A DNA stretch of 64,000 nucleotides from Fulvia fulva. Lineage: Eukaryota; Ascomycota; Dothideomycetes; Mycosphaerellales; Mycosphaerellaceae. The stretch's first letter is position 1; the number at the start of each line of letters is the position of its first letter. Under the pieces are notes generated by a model. That model saw nothing but the letters and a program-made list of their open reading frames with translations, was not told the origin of the DNA and ran no database searches. The stretch spans positions 5,021,001 through 5,085,000 of the forward strand of contig NC_063015.1 of assembly GCF_020509005.1 (NCBI RefSeq). Reading direction: 5' to 3'. Below are positions 10,820-23,422 of this stretch, piece by piece. Both the position numbers and the translations under genes were made by a program.

Positions 10820-11450
10820 CTCAGTAGGCTCGAGCACAAAGGACACGCTACAGCTCCAGCGCGGCCAGGTGCTGAAGGTATCGATGCCACTGTATGGGCA
10901 TCACGCTACGAGGTCGCGTCAAGGCGAGCACAAAAGTAAGCAATATTCTCCCAGTATTCAGTGCTCAAGAGACACAGCTGTATTCTGCAGTTCGCCACAG
11001 ACTGAATCGGCGGCTCCGGGCTCGCGCGCGTGTTCCGGGTTGTGAGCAGTCGCTGGAAAGGGCATGTGACGACCGGTAGCGACACTATACAAGTGTGGTT
11101 GATAAAAGAAGCGCCTGTGTCTGCATAGTGCAATCCACCAGCAATGTCGTAAGATGTCCTGATGATGTGGAAGAGAAGCAAGCGAGTGTGGCGCGATCTC
11201 TTGTGGTGACTTGTGAGTCAGTTGGCGGGGCTCTGCGCGATGATGCCGGCCTGGGTTCTTTTCCAAAACACCAGATGTCCGTCAAAGTCCGCAACTCTCC
11301 TTTTCCTTTCCCTCCTGCATATACACTCTTGCTTCGCTCGGAAGTCAGCCGGGCCTCTCGTCTTTCTAACGCCTTCACCAACTTCAGAAACCCACTCCGA
11401 CACCCCTCGCGACAAAGCCCCGATCCCGGAGAACAATCACAACCGCAATC
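10820..11450. other. intergenic, divergent promoter region
   Basis: Between the orphan's missing 5' end and eIF3j. A pyrimidine-rich stretch around 11,290-11,440 fits a fungal promoter/5' UTR for the eIF3j gene. The 5' exon of the orphan probably lies here but I could not place it. Confidence 0.4.
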
Positions 11451-12348
11451 ATGGCGCCCTCGAAAGCCCCCGTGTCGTGGGATGACGACGAGTCCGGCTC
11501 CGACAGCACCACCCCATCCTCGCCGCCGGCACCTGCAGTCGCCGTGCGCCGCAACAAGTTCGACGACGAGGAAGACGAAGATGTTCTCGAGTCGTGGGAT
11601 GCCGCGGAAGACAGCGAAGAGGAGCGCGAAAAGGCAAAGAAGGCCGCCGAGGCCAAGGCCAAGGCAGACGCGCTTGCAAAGGCGAACGCGAAATCCAAGT
11701 CGCAGCGGATAGAGGAGAAGCGCAACGAGCGACTACGACAGAAGGCCGAGACCCTTGACTTGGAGGACAGCGATGAGGATGAGGCGACAAGGCGGGAGCG
11801 ACAGCGGCAAGCCGAGAAGGACGGCGACTTTGCCGCCGCTGAGGATCTTTTCGGTGGCGTTGGTGGCGTGCCCGAGAGTAGAAGCAAGGCCACAAAGGCT
11901 GTGACAGTCCAAGCGAGCAACGCGCCGGAGGACAAGGTCGACCTTTCGAAGTTGAGCATCTTCAACCCGAATACTGCACTGCAGTTTAACAAGCTTCGCG
12001 AGGTACTCGTGCCACTGCTGAATCAGAACGGCAAGAAACCACACTACGAGCTGTTCATGAAAGAGTTCACGAAGCAGATCGTGCGCGACCTGAACAGCGA
12101 GCAGGTCAAGAAGTTGGCCAGTGGTCTTACAACAATCAGCAACGAGAAGCTGAAGGAGGAGAAGCTGGCCGAGAAGGGTGGAAAGAAGAGCAAGGCGGCA
12201 AAGACGAAGACGAGCCTGAATGCTAGCAGGAACCTGGCAAGCACGGCTGATGTGGGTGCTTACGATGATGATGGTCTTGATGAGTATGTCTGATTGCCTC
12301 AAATCTCGTGTGTTTTACTAACATCTCTGCAGTGGTGACTTCATGTGA
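11451..12348 (+). CDS. HCR1: translation initiation factor eIF3 subunit J
   Basis: Two exons: 11451-12283 and a 16-nt last exon, 12333-12348. The intron starts GTATGT, has a TACTAAC branch site and ends GCAG. Splicing gives 282 residues ending DDGLDDGDFM, where the terminal acidic GDFM is characteristic of the family; without splicing the frame would end in an untypical EYV. The N-terminus (MAPSKAPVSWDDDESGSD) and the long charged Lys/Glu/Ala coiled coil are typical of eIF3j. The conserved core LSKLSIFNPNTALQFNKLRE and YELFMKEFTKQIVRDLNSEQ follows. eIF3j/Hcr1 binds the 40S decoding centre and helps eIF3 attachment, start-site selection and ribosome recycling. The Lys-rich C-terminal segment (KGGKKSKAAKTKT) is likely RNA-contacting. 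Confidence 0.95.
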
Positions 12349-13095
12349 GGCTTCGCGACAACGGTATCACGACTGATTTCTGGCTCGGTGGTCGGCGTTC
12401 GGCAGCTTTGCGTGCAGACCACCTTTGAACATCTGATTCGACACTCGATTAGCGTATGAAGCACACACAATGGCGAAAGGCGTAAGCGTGCAATACGAAA
12501 GCATTGACGTAACGAGTAGCTCTTATCAGCATAATAGAGGTATTGACTAGATGATGTTTCAAGATCTTCTCTCACTCTAGTCAACGGGCCCGACGCATAG
12601 CCATTCCCCTCCCGAGTATGAGGCTTGACTGCTCATCGAGTACCAGACAAGGCCGCTGCTCACGCCGTAGCATCAAACGCATGGCCTCTAGAACGCATAA
12701 AACATTCAAACCCCAAAGACCTGGGTATTACGCAGTGCAGGTAGCCGGACCATAGTTTGCTGTGAGTCGTATCCAAGGCACAAAAGACTTGTCCTCACAA
12801 GCACTACACAAAGATCTGCGTTACGGGAGGAGATACCGGGATCCATCATCCTCTATTTACCGGCAGAAGATTTGAGCAACGACATACATGTGATAGCGGC
12901 GCTGAATGAACAGCTATCTTGCCTCAAGGCCCAGGAAGACCACCATCGAAGGCAGCACTAGGCCCGATGCTCAGACAGGTAACGAAGCACAGACTCCAAG
13001 AGACGAGATTCTCGTTGGCTCTGCTACGCGGGTGTACTCGAGTACCATTTTGTCAGACTATAGAATTATTTGGAAACCAATACGCTCGATGGAGA
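12349..13095. other. intergenic, no gene seen
   Basis: Convergent 3' ends of eIF3j and the unknown minus-strand gene. No domain-bearing frames. Confidence 0.4.
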
Positions 13096-13671
13096 TTACC
13101 TCAGACTCTTCGGATTAACCAAGATCACAGGCTCATATCCTCCTCCATCGGTACTTGCCCAATTCAGGAGTTTGCTCTTCGCAGTACCATCGATACAAGC
13201 CAATACTACGTTCCTACCATCCTCCGCGCTCTCGCCGTATACAACTTCCGGCTCAGCCCTCAAGCCAGCAGCACGCTGTACCTGCTCGACCGAATCCAGC
13301 GGGCCGGTCAATTCTACAAGGTACGTAATGCCCGAGTCCTCAGCAGCAGGCACCAGATTCGGCAAAGCAGCTTTCTTCTGCTGCAGATTCAACTCATATT
13401 CGTATGTTTCGCGGTCGTGACCTTCCGCTTCCTTCTCCACTCGAATGAGGTCCCAGTGTTCGTCCGAGATTCGGGTGCGGGTCAGGTCATTGCGGTGGGA
13501 GATGATGAGATCTATGGCATCGTCTGAGGAGATCTCGAAGAGTTTGGACCAGCGGGTGGATGTGGTGGAGATTGGTTCTGGTCTCGAAGTGGTGGTGTCG
13601 TTATTGGGAGTGGCGTTCCAGGCGTTACCAGCTAGGGCCTCGAGTTCGTGTTGGAGGGTAAGATCGTCCAT
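13096..13671 (-). CDS. small protein of unknown function
   Basis: A single-exon frame. I favour the ATG at 13671 (MDDLTLQHELEALAGNAW); the frame extends upstream to 13722. About 191 residues, with helical acidic character (TRISDEHWDLIRVEKEAEGH, YEYELNLQQKKAALPNLV), followed by a more globular half (SGITYLVELTGPLDSVEQVQ, NVVLACIDGTAKSKLLNWAS). The codon texture and clean frame look genuine, but I recognise no family, signal peptide or membrane segment. Confidence 0.55.
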   Translation of the reverse strand: MDDLTLQHELEALAGNAWNATPNNDTTTSRPEPISTTSTRWSKLFEISSDDAIDLIISHRNDLTRTRISDEHWDLIRVEKEAEGHDRETYEYELNLQQKKAALPNLVPAAEDSGITYLVELTGPLDSVEQVQRAAGLRAEPEVVYGESAEDGRNVVLACIDGTAKSKLLNWASTDGGGYEPVILVNPKSLR

Positions 13672-14829
13672 AGCGGAGTTGGCTGTAGTTGCAGGGGAAG
13701 CGATGGTGATTCGACATGTCACCCACTTTATAGCGTGTGGAGAAGGAGCCCGTGACTCAACTTTCAGCCGTCTGCCCTCACGTCATACGCTATGTGGCGA
13801 ATGGTCTCTTGTGGGTTGAGCGCGAGGAGAAGGACAGGTCGGTGTCGTTGTGCATTCAGGAGAGGGACAGAAGTATCGTCAAGCAGCGAAGTTCAACAAC
13901 ATAACTCTGTGTTTGTGGTTCCGCTTCGAAAGCTTACCTTGGAGAACTGGAAGGGGCGCAACCGGTGCTTCATGTTGTCAAATCGTCTAGATAGTCAACA
14001 CACATGCCGCTTAGCAGGCGAGGAACTCATAGCGGCGGGTCAGACTCTGCACATCTATCACGTGTCGTAATGTCTGTGCTTCGAGATCTTTATCAACACG
14101 TACGACGAGATGATGTGAAGGTCGGCGATAGAACGAGCTTACCGCTGATGGTGCAACCTTCAGATCTGTCGATACAACGCGCCCATGGCAAGCAGCGCTC
14201 CTACCGCATGTAACCGTTCAACAAGTCAGGCTGCAAGCATGGTCGTCGAACAGCGTAGAATGGATCCGACCCTGAGTCCAAGAGCAACCTTGGAGTTGAA
14301 TGATTTTCTTGGCCTAAGCCTCTTGCTCGGGCATAAATGCATAAGCTTGCCCTGACAATTCGCGATGAGTCGGTTTCGTACGGTCGAGCCAGCACGCTGG
14401 ACGATCGACGTGTTGTCATATCGGCAAGCCGGGCAATCTTCTGCGCGCATGAGTGCAGCTGTAGCACGGATCCTGCAAGACGGCGTAGAACAAAGGACGC
14501 GCTCGCCTCAGCATGGGCACGATTTCGTGGAGCGGGTGCTTCGGAAAGCAGTCGATGTTGCCGTGTGTGACCAGATGATGGCATGTGCGCTGTTGTGGAA
14601 TTGTGACGTTGCGGAGCTCTCGGCAATGCGCATGGACGCGGGACCATCCGTGGCAGCTGGTTGCGCTGTCCTCTCAATAGTGTCTCCTAATGATGCTGCA
14701 GGCCAGGCAATCACGACTCCAACACATACACCTTCCGCCACGCTGTTACGATTCCATTCCGCTCCTTTCGAACCGATATACGCACCGTAATACTCCCATT
14801 GACGCGCCACAACCTCGCATGCCGCCATC
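13672..14829. other. intergenic, no gene seen
   Basis: About 1.15 kb between divergently read genes (the unknown minus-strand gene and clathrin heavy chain). Several frames overlap on both strands but none has domains or spliceable continuation; it presumably holds both promoters. Confidence 0.45.
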
Positions 14830-17800
14830 ATGGCGTCGCTACCCATCAAGTTCACAGAACAGCTGAACCTCACCTCTGTTGGAATACAGGTACGCGCGCC
14901 ATCACCCCATGGCGAATGCCACTGACTGTGCACATAGCCCGCATCAATAGGCTTCAACTCTTGCACCCTCGAATCCGACCACTTCGTCTGCGTACGCCAA
15001 AAAGTCGACGACAATGCACAGCCAGAGGTCATCATCATCAACCTCAAGAATGGCAACAGTGTCATGCGCCGGCCCATCAAGGCCGACAGCGCCATCATGC
15101 ACTGGAACAAGGAGATCATTGCGCTCAAGGCCGGCGGCAAGACGCTACAGATCTTCGACCTGGCACAAAAGAGCAAGATCAAGAGCACAACGATGAACGA
15201 GGACGTCGTCTTCTGGAAGTGGTTCAGTGATTCGTCGCTCGGCCTTGTGACGGACACCAGCGTATACCACTGGAACATCTTCGATCCGGCGCAGGTCGCG
15301 CCACAGAAGATGTTCGACCGCAACCAGAACCTGGCAGGCTGCCAGATCATCAACTACCGCGTGGCTGACGACGAGAAGTGGATGGTCGTGGTAGGAATCT
15401 CGCAGCAGCAAGGTCGCGTGGTTGGCAGCATGCAGCTCTACTCGCGGGATCGAGGCATCAGCCAGGCCATTGAAGGACACGCTGCAGCATTCGGCACACT
15501 ACGGTTAGAGGATGCGCCTGCTGACTCCAAGCTGTTCACATTCGCGAACCGATCAGCGACCGGCGCCAAGCTGCACATCGTCGAAGTCGATCACCAAGCG
15601 CCGAACCCGGTCTTCCAGAAGAAAGCAGTCGACATCTACTTCCCAGCTGAGGCGACGAATGACTTCCCGGTGGCCATGCAGGTCTCATCGAAGTACAAGG
15701 TCATCTACCTGGTCACCAAGTACGGCTTCATCCACCTCTACGACCTCGAGACCGGCACGACGATCTTCATGAACCGCATTTCGAGCGACACGATCTTCAC
15801 AACGGCAGGCGATGAGGACGGTTCGGGTATAATTGGCGTGAACAGGAAGGGACAGGTGCTCACTGTGAACGTTGACGAGAACACCGTCATCCCATACCTC
15901 CTCCAGAACCCAGAGAATGCCGAGCTTGCGTACAAGCTTGCGTCAAGAGCAGGATTGCCGGGTGCGGATTCGTTATACCAGCAGCGATTCGACCAGCTTT
16001 TGAACATGGGAGACTACCAGCAAGCCGCCAAGACTGCTGCAAACTCTCCTCAGGGTTTCCTCCGAACACCACAAACGATCGAACGCTTCAAGTCGGTGCC
16101 TCAGCAGCCGGGTCAGCTGTCTGTGATCTTGCAGTACTTTGGTATGCTGCTTGACAAGGGCAAGCTCAACCAGCACGAGACACTCGAGCTTGCGAGACCG
16201 GTTCTGCAGCAGAATCGGAAGCACCTCCTGGAGAAGTGGATGAAGGAGGGTAAGCTTGGTTGCTCAGAACAACTTGGTGACCTGGTTCGCCTACACGATG
16301 TGGCTCTCGCACAACAGATTTACCAGGAAGCTGGTGCTTCACAAAAGGTCATCGCAGCTATGGCTGAGTCTGGCAGCTTCGACCAGATCCTACCATACGC
16401 ACGCCAAGCGGGATACACACCGGACTTCAATGGTCTGATCCAGCATATCTGCAGGGTCAATCCTGACAAGGTTTGTTATGAGCACGCTGGCAGCTCTTCG
16501 CTTTTTACTAACCGCATCAATAGGGTGCCGAATTCGCCACAAGCATCGCCCGTGAAGATCCCAGCTTGATCGATGTTGAGCGGACTTTGGACATTTTCCA
16601 GTCGCAAGGCATGATTCAGCAAGCCACGGCCTTCCTGCTCGATGTACTCGCACCGAACTTACCAGAGCAAGGCCACCTCCAGACTCGTCTCCTCGAGATG
16701 AACCTAACGAATGCGCCACAAGTCGCCGATGCCATCCTTGGCAACGAGATGTTCTCGTACTATGACAAGGCGAAGATCGCACAACTTTGCGAGAACGCTG
16801 GGCTCTTGACACGAGCGCTCGAGCACTACGAGGACGGTGCCAGCGTAAAGCGGTGCATTGTGCAAACGGATAAGATTCCCGAGGAGTTTTTGACCAATTA
16901 CTTTGGCCGCCTTACCGTTGACCTCGCCATGGAGTGTCTCGACGAGATGCTCAAGGTCAACATCCGCCAGAATCTGCAAGCTGTGATTCACGTCGCAAAG
17001 AAGTACTCGGATCTCTTCGGGCCGACCAGAATCATCGACCTCCTCGAGAAATACCGCACTGCAGAAGGTCTGTACTTCTACCTCGGTGGCATTGTTAACC
17101 TCAGCGAGGACAAGGAGGTCACCTTCAAGTACATCGAGGCGGCGACTACCATGGGTCAGCTTCAAGAAGTCGAGCGTATCTGTCGCGAGAGCAACCACTA
17201 CGACCCGGTCAGTACCGTCATGTCAAAGCCAAATCTGTGGTCATCTGCTAACAGCCTTATAGGAGAAAGTCAAGAACTTCCTCAAGGAGGCCAAGCTCTC
17301 CGAGCAGCTGCCACTCATCATCGTCTGCGATCGATTCAACATGGTACACGACCTTGTGCTATACCTGTACAAGAACCAGCAGTTCAAGTCGATCGAGGTC
17401 TACGTCCAGCGAGTCAACCCAGCCCGGACGCCTGGTGTCATTGGTGGTCTGCTTGACGTGGACTGTGACGAGAACATCATCAAGGGTCTCTTGAACTCTG
17501 TCTCTCCCGCATCAATCCCAATCGATGAGTTGGTCCAAGAAGTTGAGTCGCGCAATCGACTCAAGCTTCTGCTACCTTTCTTGGAGAGCACATTGCAGCA
17601 AGGCAACCAGCAGCAAGCTGTGTACAATGCTTTGGCCAAGATCTACATCGATAGCAATTCGAACCCCGAGCAATGGCTTAAGGACAACGATCAGTACGAC
17701 ACCCTCCAGGTTGGCAAGTACTGTGAGAAGCGTGACCCCAACTTGGCTTTCATTGCCTACAGCAAGGGACAGAACGATCTTGAGTTGATCAGTATCACCG

Positions 17801-20167
17801 TAAGTCCAGACAAATCAGTGACATCGTGCAAATACTGACTATGTGGTAGAATGAGAACTCCATGTTCAAAGCCCAGGCACGCTACCTCCTGGACCGTGCT
17901 GATTCGGAGATCTGGTCTTACGTTCTCTCCGACAACAACATCCACCGAAGATCTTTGGTTGATCAGGTCATTTCAACCGCAGTACCAGGTAAGTTGGTGG
18001 TCTTGTGCGCCGCGCTGCTATTTTGAAAGCACGGCAGTGCCTTTTTTGAGGGTCGTGTTGCGCTAACATCTTTCTTGCAGAATCTCAAGATCCCGAACAG
18101 GTCTCAATCGCTGTCAAGGCCTTTATCGATGCCGACATGCCTGTCGAACTCATCGAGCTTCTGGAGAAGATCATCCTCGAGCCATCCGTCTTCAGCGACA
18201 ACGCTAACTTGCAGAACTTGCTTATGCTGACAGCCGCCAAGTCTGATCGCGGCCGTGTCGCAGGCTACATCGAGCGGCTCGATCAATACAGCCCAGACGA
18301 CATCGCACAGCAGTGTATCGAGGTTGGCATGTACGAGGAAGCTTTCCTCATCTACAAGAAGACCGGCAACCACCTCGAGGCAGCCAACGTGCTTGTCGAC
18401 CACGTCGTCAGCATCGACCGCGCACAGGAATACGCCGACCAGGTCGATCTTCCTGAAGTGTGGAGTCGAACTGCCAAGGCACAACTCGATGGTCTCCGTG
18501 TGACAGATTCGATCGAGTCCTACATCCGTGCCCAGGACCCATCGAACTACAACGAAGTCATCGAGACAGCAACACATGCTGGAAAGGACGATGATCTCAT
18601 CAAGTATTTGCGCATGGCACGGAAGACTCTCCGCGAGCCGCCAGTCGATACCGCACTTGCCTTCTGCTACGCTCGCACCAATCAACTACCTGAGCTCGAG
18701 GATTTCCTGCGCTCGTCGAACGTCGCCAACATCGAGGAATCTGGAGACAAGGCGTATGAGGAGGGCTACCACGAGGCAGCGAAGATCTTCTTCACTTCGA
18801 TCTCGAACTGGGCCAAGCTCGCAACGACTCTCGTACACCTCAACGACTACCAAGCTGCTGTTGAGTGTGCGCGAAAAGCCAACAGCGTCAAGGTCTGGAA
18901 GCAGGTCAACGAGGCTTGTGTGGCCAAGAAGGAATTCCGCCTTGCGCAGATCTGCGGTCTCAACCTTATCGTGCACGCCGAGGAGCTCACCGACCTGGTC
19001 AAGCAGTACGAGCGTAATGGCTACTTCGATGAGCTCATCTCGCTCCTGGAAGCTGGTCTCGGTCTCGAGCGGGCTCACATGGGCATGTTCACCGAGCTTG
19101 GTATCGCACTCAGCAAGTACCACCCAGAGCGTGTTATGGAGCATCTTCGTATCTTCTGGGGTCGGATCAATATCCCCAAACTGATTCGCGCTGTTGAGGA
19201 AGCACACCTATGGCCAGAGCTCGTCTTCCTGTACACTCACTACGACGAGTTCGACAATGCAGCACTCGCCATGATGGAGCGTGCTGCAGATGCATGGGAG
19301 CACCAGTCCTTCAAGGAGACGATCGTCAAGGTCGCAAACCTGGAAATCTACTATAGGGGTCTTAACTTCTACCTTCAGGAGCAACCGTCACTGATTACCG
19401 ACTTGCTGCAAGCACTCACCCCCCGCATCGATGTTAACCGAGTTGTTAAGATGTTCGAGAAGTCCGACAATATCCCACTCATCAAGCCTTTCCTGCTGAA
19501 TGTGCAGTCTCAGAACAAGCGCGCTGTCAACGATGCGATCAACGACCTCCTGATCGAGGAGGAGGATTACAAGCAGCTGCGCGACAGCGTTGAGAACTTC
19601 GACAACTATGAGGCAGTGGCTCTCGCCCAGCGGTTGGAGAAGCATGAACTCGTCTTCTTCCGACAAATCGCCGCCAGCATCTACCGCAAGAACAAGAGAT
19701 GGGACAAGTCCATCCAGCTGTCAAAACAGGACAAGCTTTACAAAGACGCCATCGAGACATCTGCCATGTCAGGCAAGACCGAAGTCGTGGAGGAGCTTCT
19801 TCGTTACTTTGTCGACATCGGCAGCAAGGAGTGCTACGTGGGTATGCTCTACGCATGCTACGACCTCATTCCTCTGCACACTGTCATGGAGATCTCGTGG
19901 CGTCACGGACTTAACGACTTCACGATGCCTTTCATGATCAATTACATGTCACAACAGGCATCAACCATTTCGGAGTTGAAGAGGGATAACGACGAGCGAA
20001 AGGCAAAGGAGGCTGCCAATGCGAAGCCAGAGGAGACTGGGCCAATTCTGGGTCAATCAAGACTCATGCTGACACAGGGACCTATAGGCCAGCCGAATGG
20101 CATCATGCCGCAGCCAACGGGATATGGAGGAGTAGCACCTATGGGTATGACTGGTGGCTTTAGATAG
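14830..20167 (+). CDS. CHC1: clathrin heavy chain
   Basis: Six exons: 14830-14889, 14938-16470, 16524-17207, 17263-17799, 17850-17988 and 18081-20167. The total is 5,040 nt, or 1,679 residues, matching the usual length of about 1,675. The N-terminus [20 protein letters not shown] joins [20 protein letters not shown] across intron 1, as in clathrin heavy chains. It contains the N-terminal seven-bladed propeller (roughly residues 1-330), the linker, and repeated alpha-helical clathrin repeats forming the distal and proximal legs (for example [20 protein letters not shown]). The Q/P/G-rich tail ([11 protein letters not shown]) follows the trimerisation region. The protein forms triskelions that coat endocytic and trans-Golgi vesicles. 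All introns are 48-92 nt with consensus ends and keep frame. Nothing suggests damage. Confidence 0.97.
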
Positions 20168-21992
20168 GATCAGAGTCAGCGCCATGGCCGGGGCAATGGA
20201 TCTGAAAACAACGAAGCGCCTAGGCGCTAATGTGATAGTACGCAGGTATGTCAATCATGTATTCTATGCGGTAGCATAGAACTGTGCAATAGCATGGGGA
20301 TCAGCGTTGGCTGTACATTGAGAAGTAATTCGTCGTACCATCTCTGTATTCCAAGACTACTTTTCAGGCAGCGCGTCCGGTGCTTCGAGCTATTCTGACC
20401 TCTCTACGGTGCCAGGGCGACTATGCGAGGGTAATGGTCAACGCAGAGCCTCGAGCGCATCTATAAATGCTACTTCTCCGGTCTACTACCTAACTACTGT
20501 TATAAGCAAGAGTACAGGGGCACACGATTTAGGTAAAACGGAGTGCTCCGAGCCATTCTCGCTCTTCTGTGGTGCCCTGGCGGCCGTTCGAGACTCGATT
20601 TCTATGCGAACCGGCGACCGCACCCTCAAATACCACATCGCGGCCCTCCTGCCTCGTGGACTTGCGGCCATACATTCTGTGTTAGTCAAGCCTGCGCACC
20701 TAGTGCTTCGAGCCACATTCGCTTTTCTGCGGTGCCGGGGCGGCTGTGTCACAGTAGTTCTTCACGCAGATTGACGAGTGTGTCCATACCTGCGGCCTCA
20801 GATTCGGGTCTCTGGGTCGTCTGTGCTTTAGCGGCAGTACTTTCGCATATGTAAATTCGCTTGCATTTCTAGGGTACCAGTGCGACTGCGTGGAGACGGC
20901 TTTCCGTGCGGAGTGGTGAGTGCATTCATCTAGACCTACTGCAGACGCTGTGGCCTTGACTGGCCTCGCGGACATGCGCTCAGTGTCACAAAGTCAGCGC
21001 GCCTCTCTCCGCTCTGAATCAATCTGGCATCTCCCACGGCTTATGGACGGTTGCGCGAGGAAGCTTTTACGTGCGAAGCGGCGAGCGTGGTCCCAGTACT
21101 CTCTGTCGCGTTGCTTTTATTCTGCTAGATTTTGGCCTTGTTACGACACTTTCCTGAGGCTATGGACACATCAAGCGCGCAATGCTTCGAGCTAGGCATG
21201 CCTCTCTGCGGTGCTGATATGCCGATGACAGGAATAAGTTGTATACGAAGCAGCGAGCTGGCTCCTGTTTCCCAGTCTCAGTCTTCATTGCGTGACCCTG
21301 TTACCTATCCGCAACGATGCCTCCAAGTTGGTGAAGTTATGACCGCGGTTGATGCTTGGAGTCACGTATGCCTTGCTGCCATCCTGATGTGAAGCTGAAG
21401 TCCGTACCGTCCCAGTGACTCCGACCATTCCCATCGGCGCCATCCAAGCATGTCCTCTCTGTCGCTAGTTCATGTACAGCAAACGCCGGTTTCCGAGAAC
21501 ACCTGCGAACGACGAGAATGCCTGAGATCATTCCGAGCGTCTGGGGGTGGGTCTGGACAAATGAAAGAAGAGTCAAGAAGAAAACGCGCAGCAAGGAGAA
21601 GACGAGGGGAGCGAGGTGGACGAGAGTGAAGTCAAGAAGGTCGAAGGGGGTAGAATCGATGAGTATGATGATGAAAGCGAAGATTGAATCGATGAGCAGG
21701 CCGCGGATAGGGATGTTCGAAACACGGCCGCAGCACCACTGCATGACACGTCAGCAGACCAGACGGCAAGTGTATCCACACCAACACGCCTTATTATGCC
21801 TCAATTCGAATTTGTTCAGCGCCTTCCATGTGCTTTTGCCAGAAGTTTGAGGCCCGATCCCCAACAAGAACCCGCTGCTCTCGAGAAGACAGGGCCCCAT
21901 GCGTATGGTAGCGATGCAACAGGCTGTAAAGCTCTGCTACCATGCTTATACCCGCTGCAAAACAGATCTCAAGCTACTGGCCTGCAAGATGA
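20168..21992. repeat. gene-free stretch with degenerate ~160-bp tandem repeat
   Basis: No convincing gene between clathrin and the RING relic. From about 20,366 to 21,330 there are six diverged units, beginning near 20,366, 20,521, 20,683, 20,848, 20,984 and 21,166. Units share TGCTTCGAGC (20,381; 20,701; 21,182; as TGCTCCGAGC at 20,544), then CTCT.TGCGGTGC.. and, about 80 bp into the unit, a block like GCGAAGCGGCGAGCG (clearest at 21,078-21,092, with variants in the other units). To the right (21,337-21,780) the minus strand has a hydrophobic frame without family support. Confidence 0.6.
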
Positions 21993-23078
21993 TCACGCCT
22001 CTGCCTCCAGGAACTCGCCAGAGTGCTCCTTCAAAGCCGATACCAGGACTTCCCACGCCGGTATACCGTCGACGTGATTCTCTAGCACACCTTCTACCGT
22101 CTCCAGCGCGACACCCTCATAATGCATAGGATCGTGGCCAGAATACAATATGATCTTGTCAACGTCATCGTACGCATAACCCGTCGCACCGTCACCAGCG
22201 TCGTGATCATTGACGGCCGTGTGCTTATTGTACTCCTGCTCTGCGATGTCAACGACATGATCTAAAATCTGCACCAGATCGTCTTTGAAGCGAAGTTGTT
22301 CTGCGTTAAATGGCTTGGTCACGTTGGCGATGATTGTGGAGCTCCAATATGGTTGCAGGCAAAGTCGAGCTTGCAGGATGCGCTTGAGCTCATCTACCTC
22401 GAGGGTCCTTTTGTCGAGGAGGACGAGAGTGGCGCGGAATTCCCAAAATGCATCCCGCCAGGCCCCCATGTACAAGCGGTAGTCGGCGGTATCCTGTTGT
22501 GATGTGGAGGCTTTTGCAAAAAAGGCGCCAGTGAATGCTCGGTCGAATTCAGCCTCTCGAACCTCCACAAGTCCATAGGGATTCCGCGAAGTCTTGGCCA
22601 TGCGCAGCTCTATCGGAAAGTCTAGCCAGTAGAACTATTGAAACTGGCGAACCGCCCGCCGCAAGTCGGTGATTTCAGCCCATGAATGTTCGTCGTCAAG
22701 CTGCGGAATGCGATCATATCCAGTTGCCCACCTCAATGGGTAGTCCACTCCGTGCTGCGACGAAGTGGTTGTATCGTTGTCTGAGGACTCCGAGTCGTGC
22801 TCTTCATGACGCTCACGAGCGTACAGCGGTACTCGGCAGAGCGGACACAAAGAGCTTGCCTTGAGGGAGGCGATGATGCAACTAATGCAGAAGATGTGAC
22901 CGCCCTTACACGACAATTTGACGGGAGTTCGTGGCGGGCTTCGCTGCGGGGAAATCTCCCAGCAGACTCCGCATTCTTGTAGTGATTCCTGGGTCGATGG
23001 GGGAGAGAAGCCGTTGAAGATGAACTCGGTTTTGCTTGGCAGACCCGCCGCCTGGTGAGCTACATTGATGTCGCTCAT
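21993..23078 (-). pseudogene. RING-finger protein, copy A, split by an in-frame stop
   Basis: Read from the ATG at 23078 (MSDINVAHQAAGLPSKTEF). A C3HC4-type RING follows: CGVCWEISPQ, then PVKLSCKGGHIFCISCI and CPLCRVPLY. The frame ends at a TAG at 22637-22635 after AVRQFQ, but the same frame continues without interruption from 22634 to 21993 (FYWLDFPIELRMAKTSR onward). That downstream half is not random: its segments recur in copies B and C (27,732-28,097 and 28,431-29,149). No intron of plausible size or donor spans the stop. I therefore read it as one gene broken by a nonsense codon (CAG to TAG would suffice), although two adjacent genes cannot be excluded. An intact member would probably be an E3 ubiquitin ligase. 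Confidence 0.7.
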
Positions 23079-23422
23079 GTCGTCACTGAATCGCCTGATG
23101 ATTGCGTAGTTCCGGGACCAATTTCGACAGGTAAAGGTATGGGCGATGCTGCAAAGTTGTATGCCTGCAAGTGTTCGCATGCAAAGATGTACTTTGCACA
23201 GCCAGAGGCTGGTGGCCCGATACCTGGCTGCAGCAGGGTATATATTGTGGTACACTGATGTCTGGAGGTCGTGAAGCCTGTCGCGTGCCTTTCGGCAGAC
23301 CCGTTGTGCAAACAAACCATTGCAACCTTGTGGCGAGCCATACTATGGTACCTTCGTGGGTAGCTATATCTACACTGACGGAGCAGAAGTCTCGTATAGC
23401 CGAGTAGGTACGACGTTCGTAG
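23079..23422. other. intergenic
   Basis: About 340 bp upstream of RING copy A and downstream of the NADH dehydrogenase; contains a TATA-like tract (GTATATATTG, 23,238-23,247). No gene. Confidence 0.4.

Noticed and set aside
14201..14677. 158-codon minus-strand frame upstream of clathrin
   Set aside because: Arg/Ser-rich shadow sequence in a promoter region; overlapping frames on both strands are equally long.
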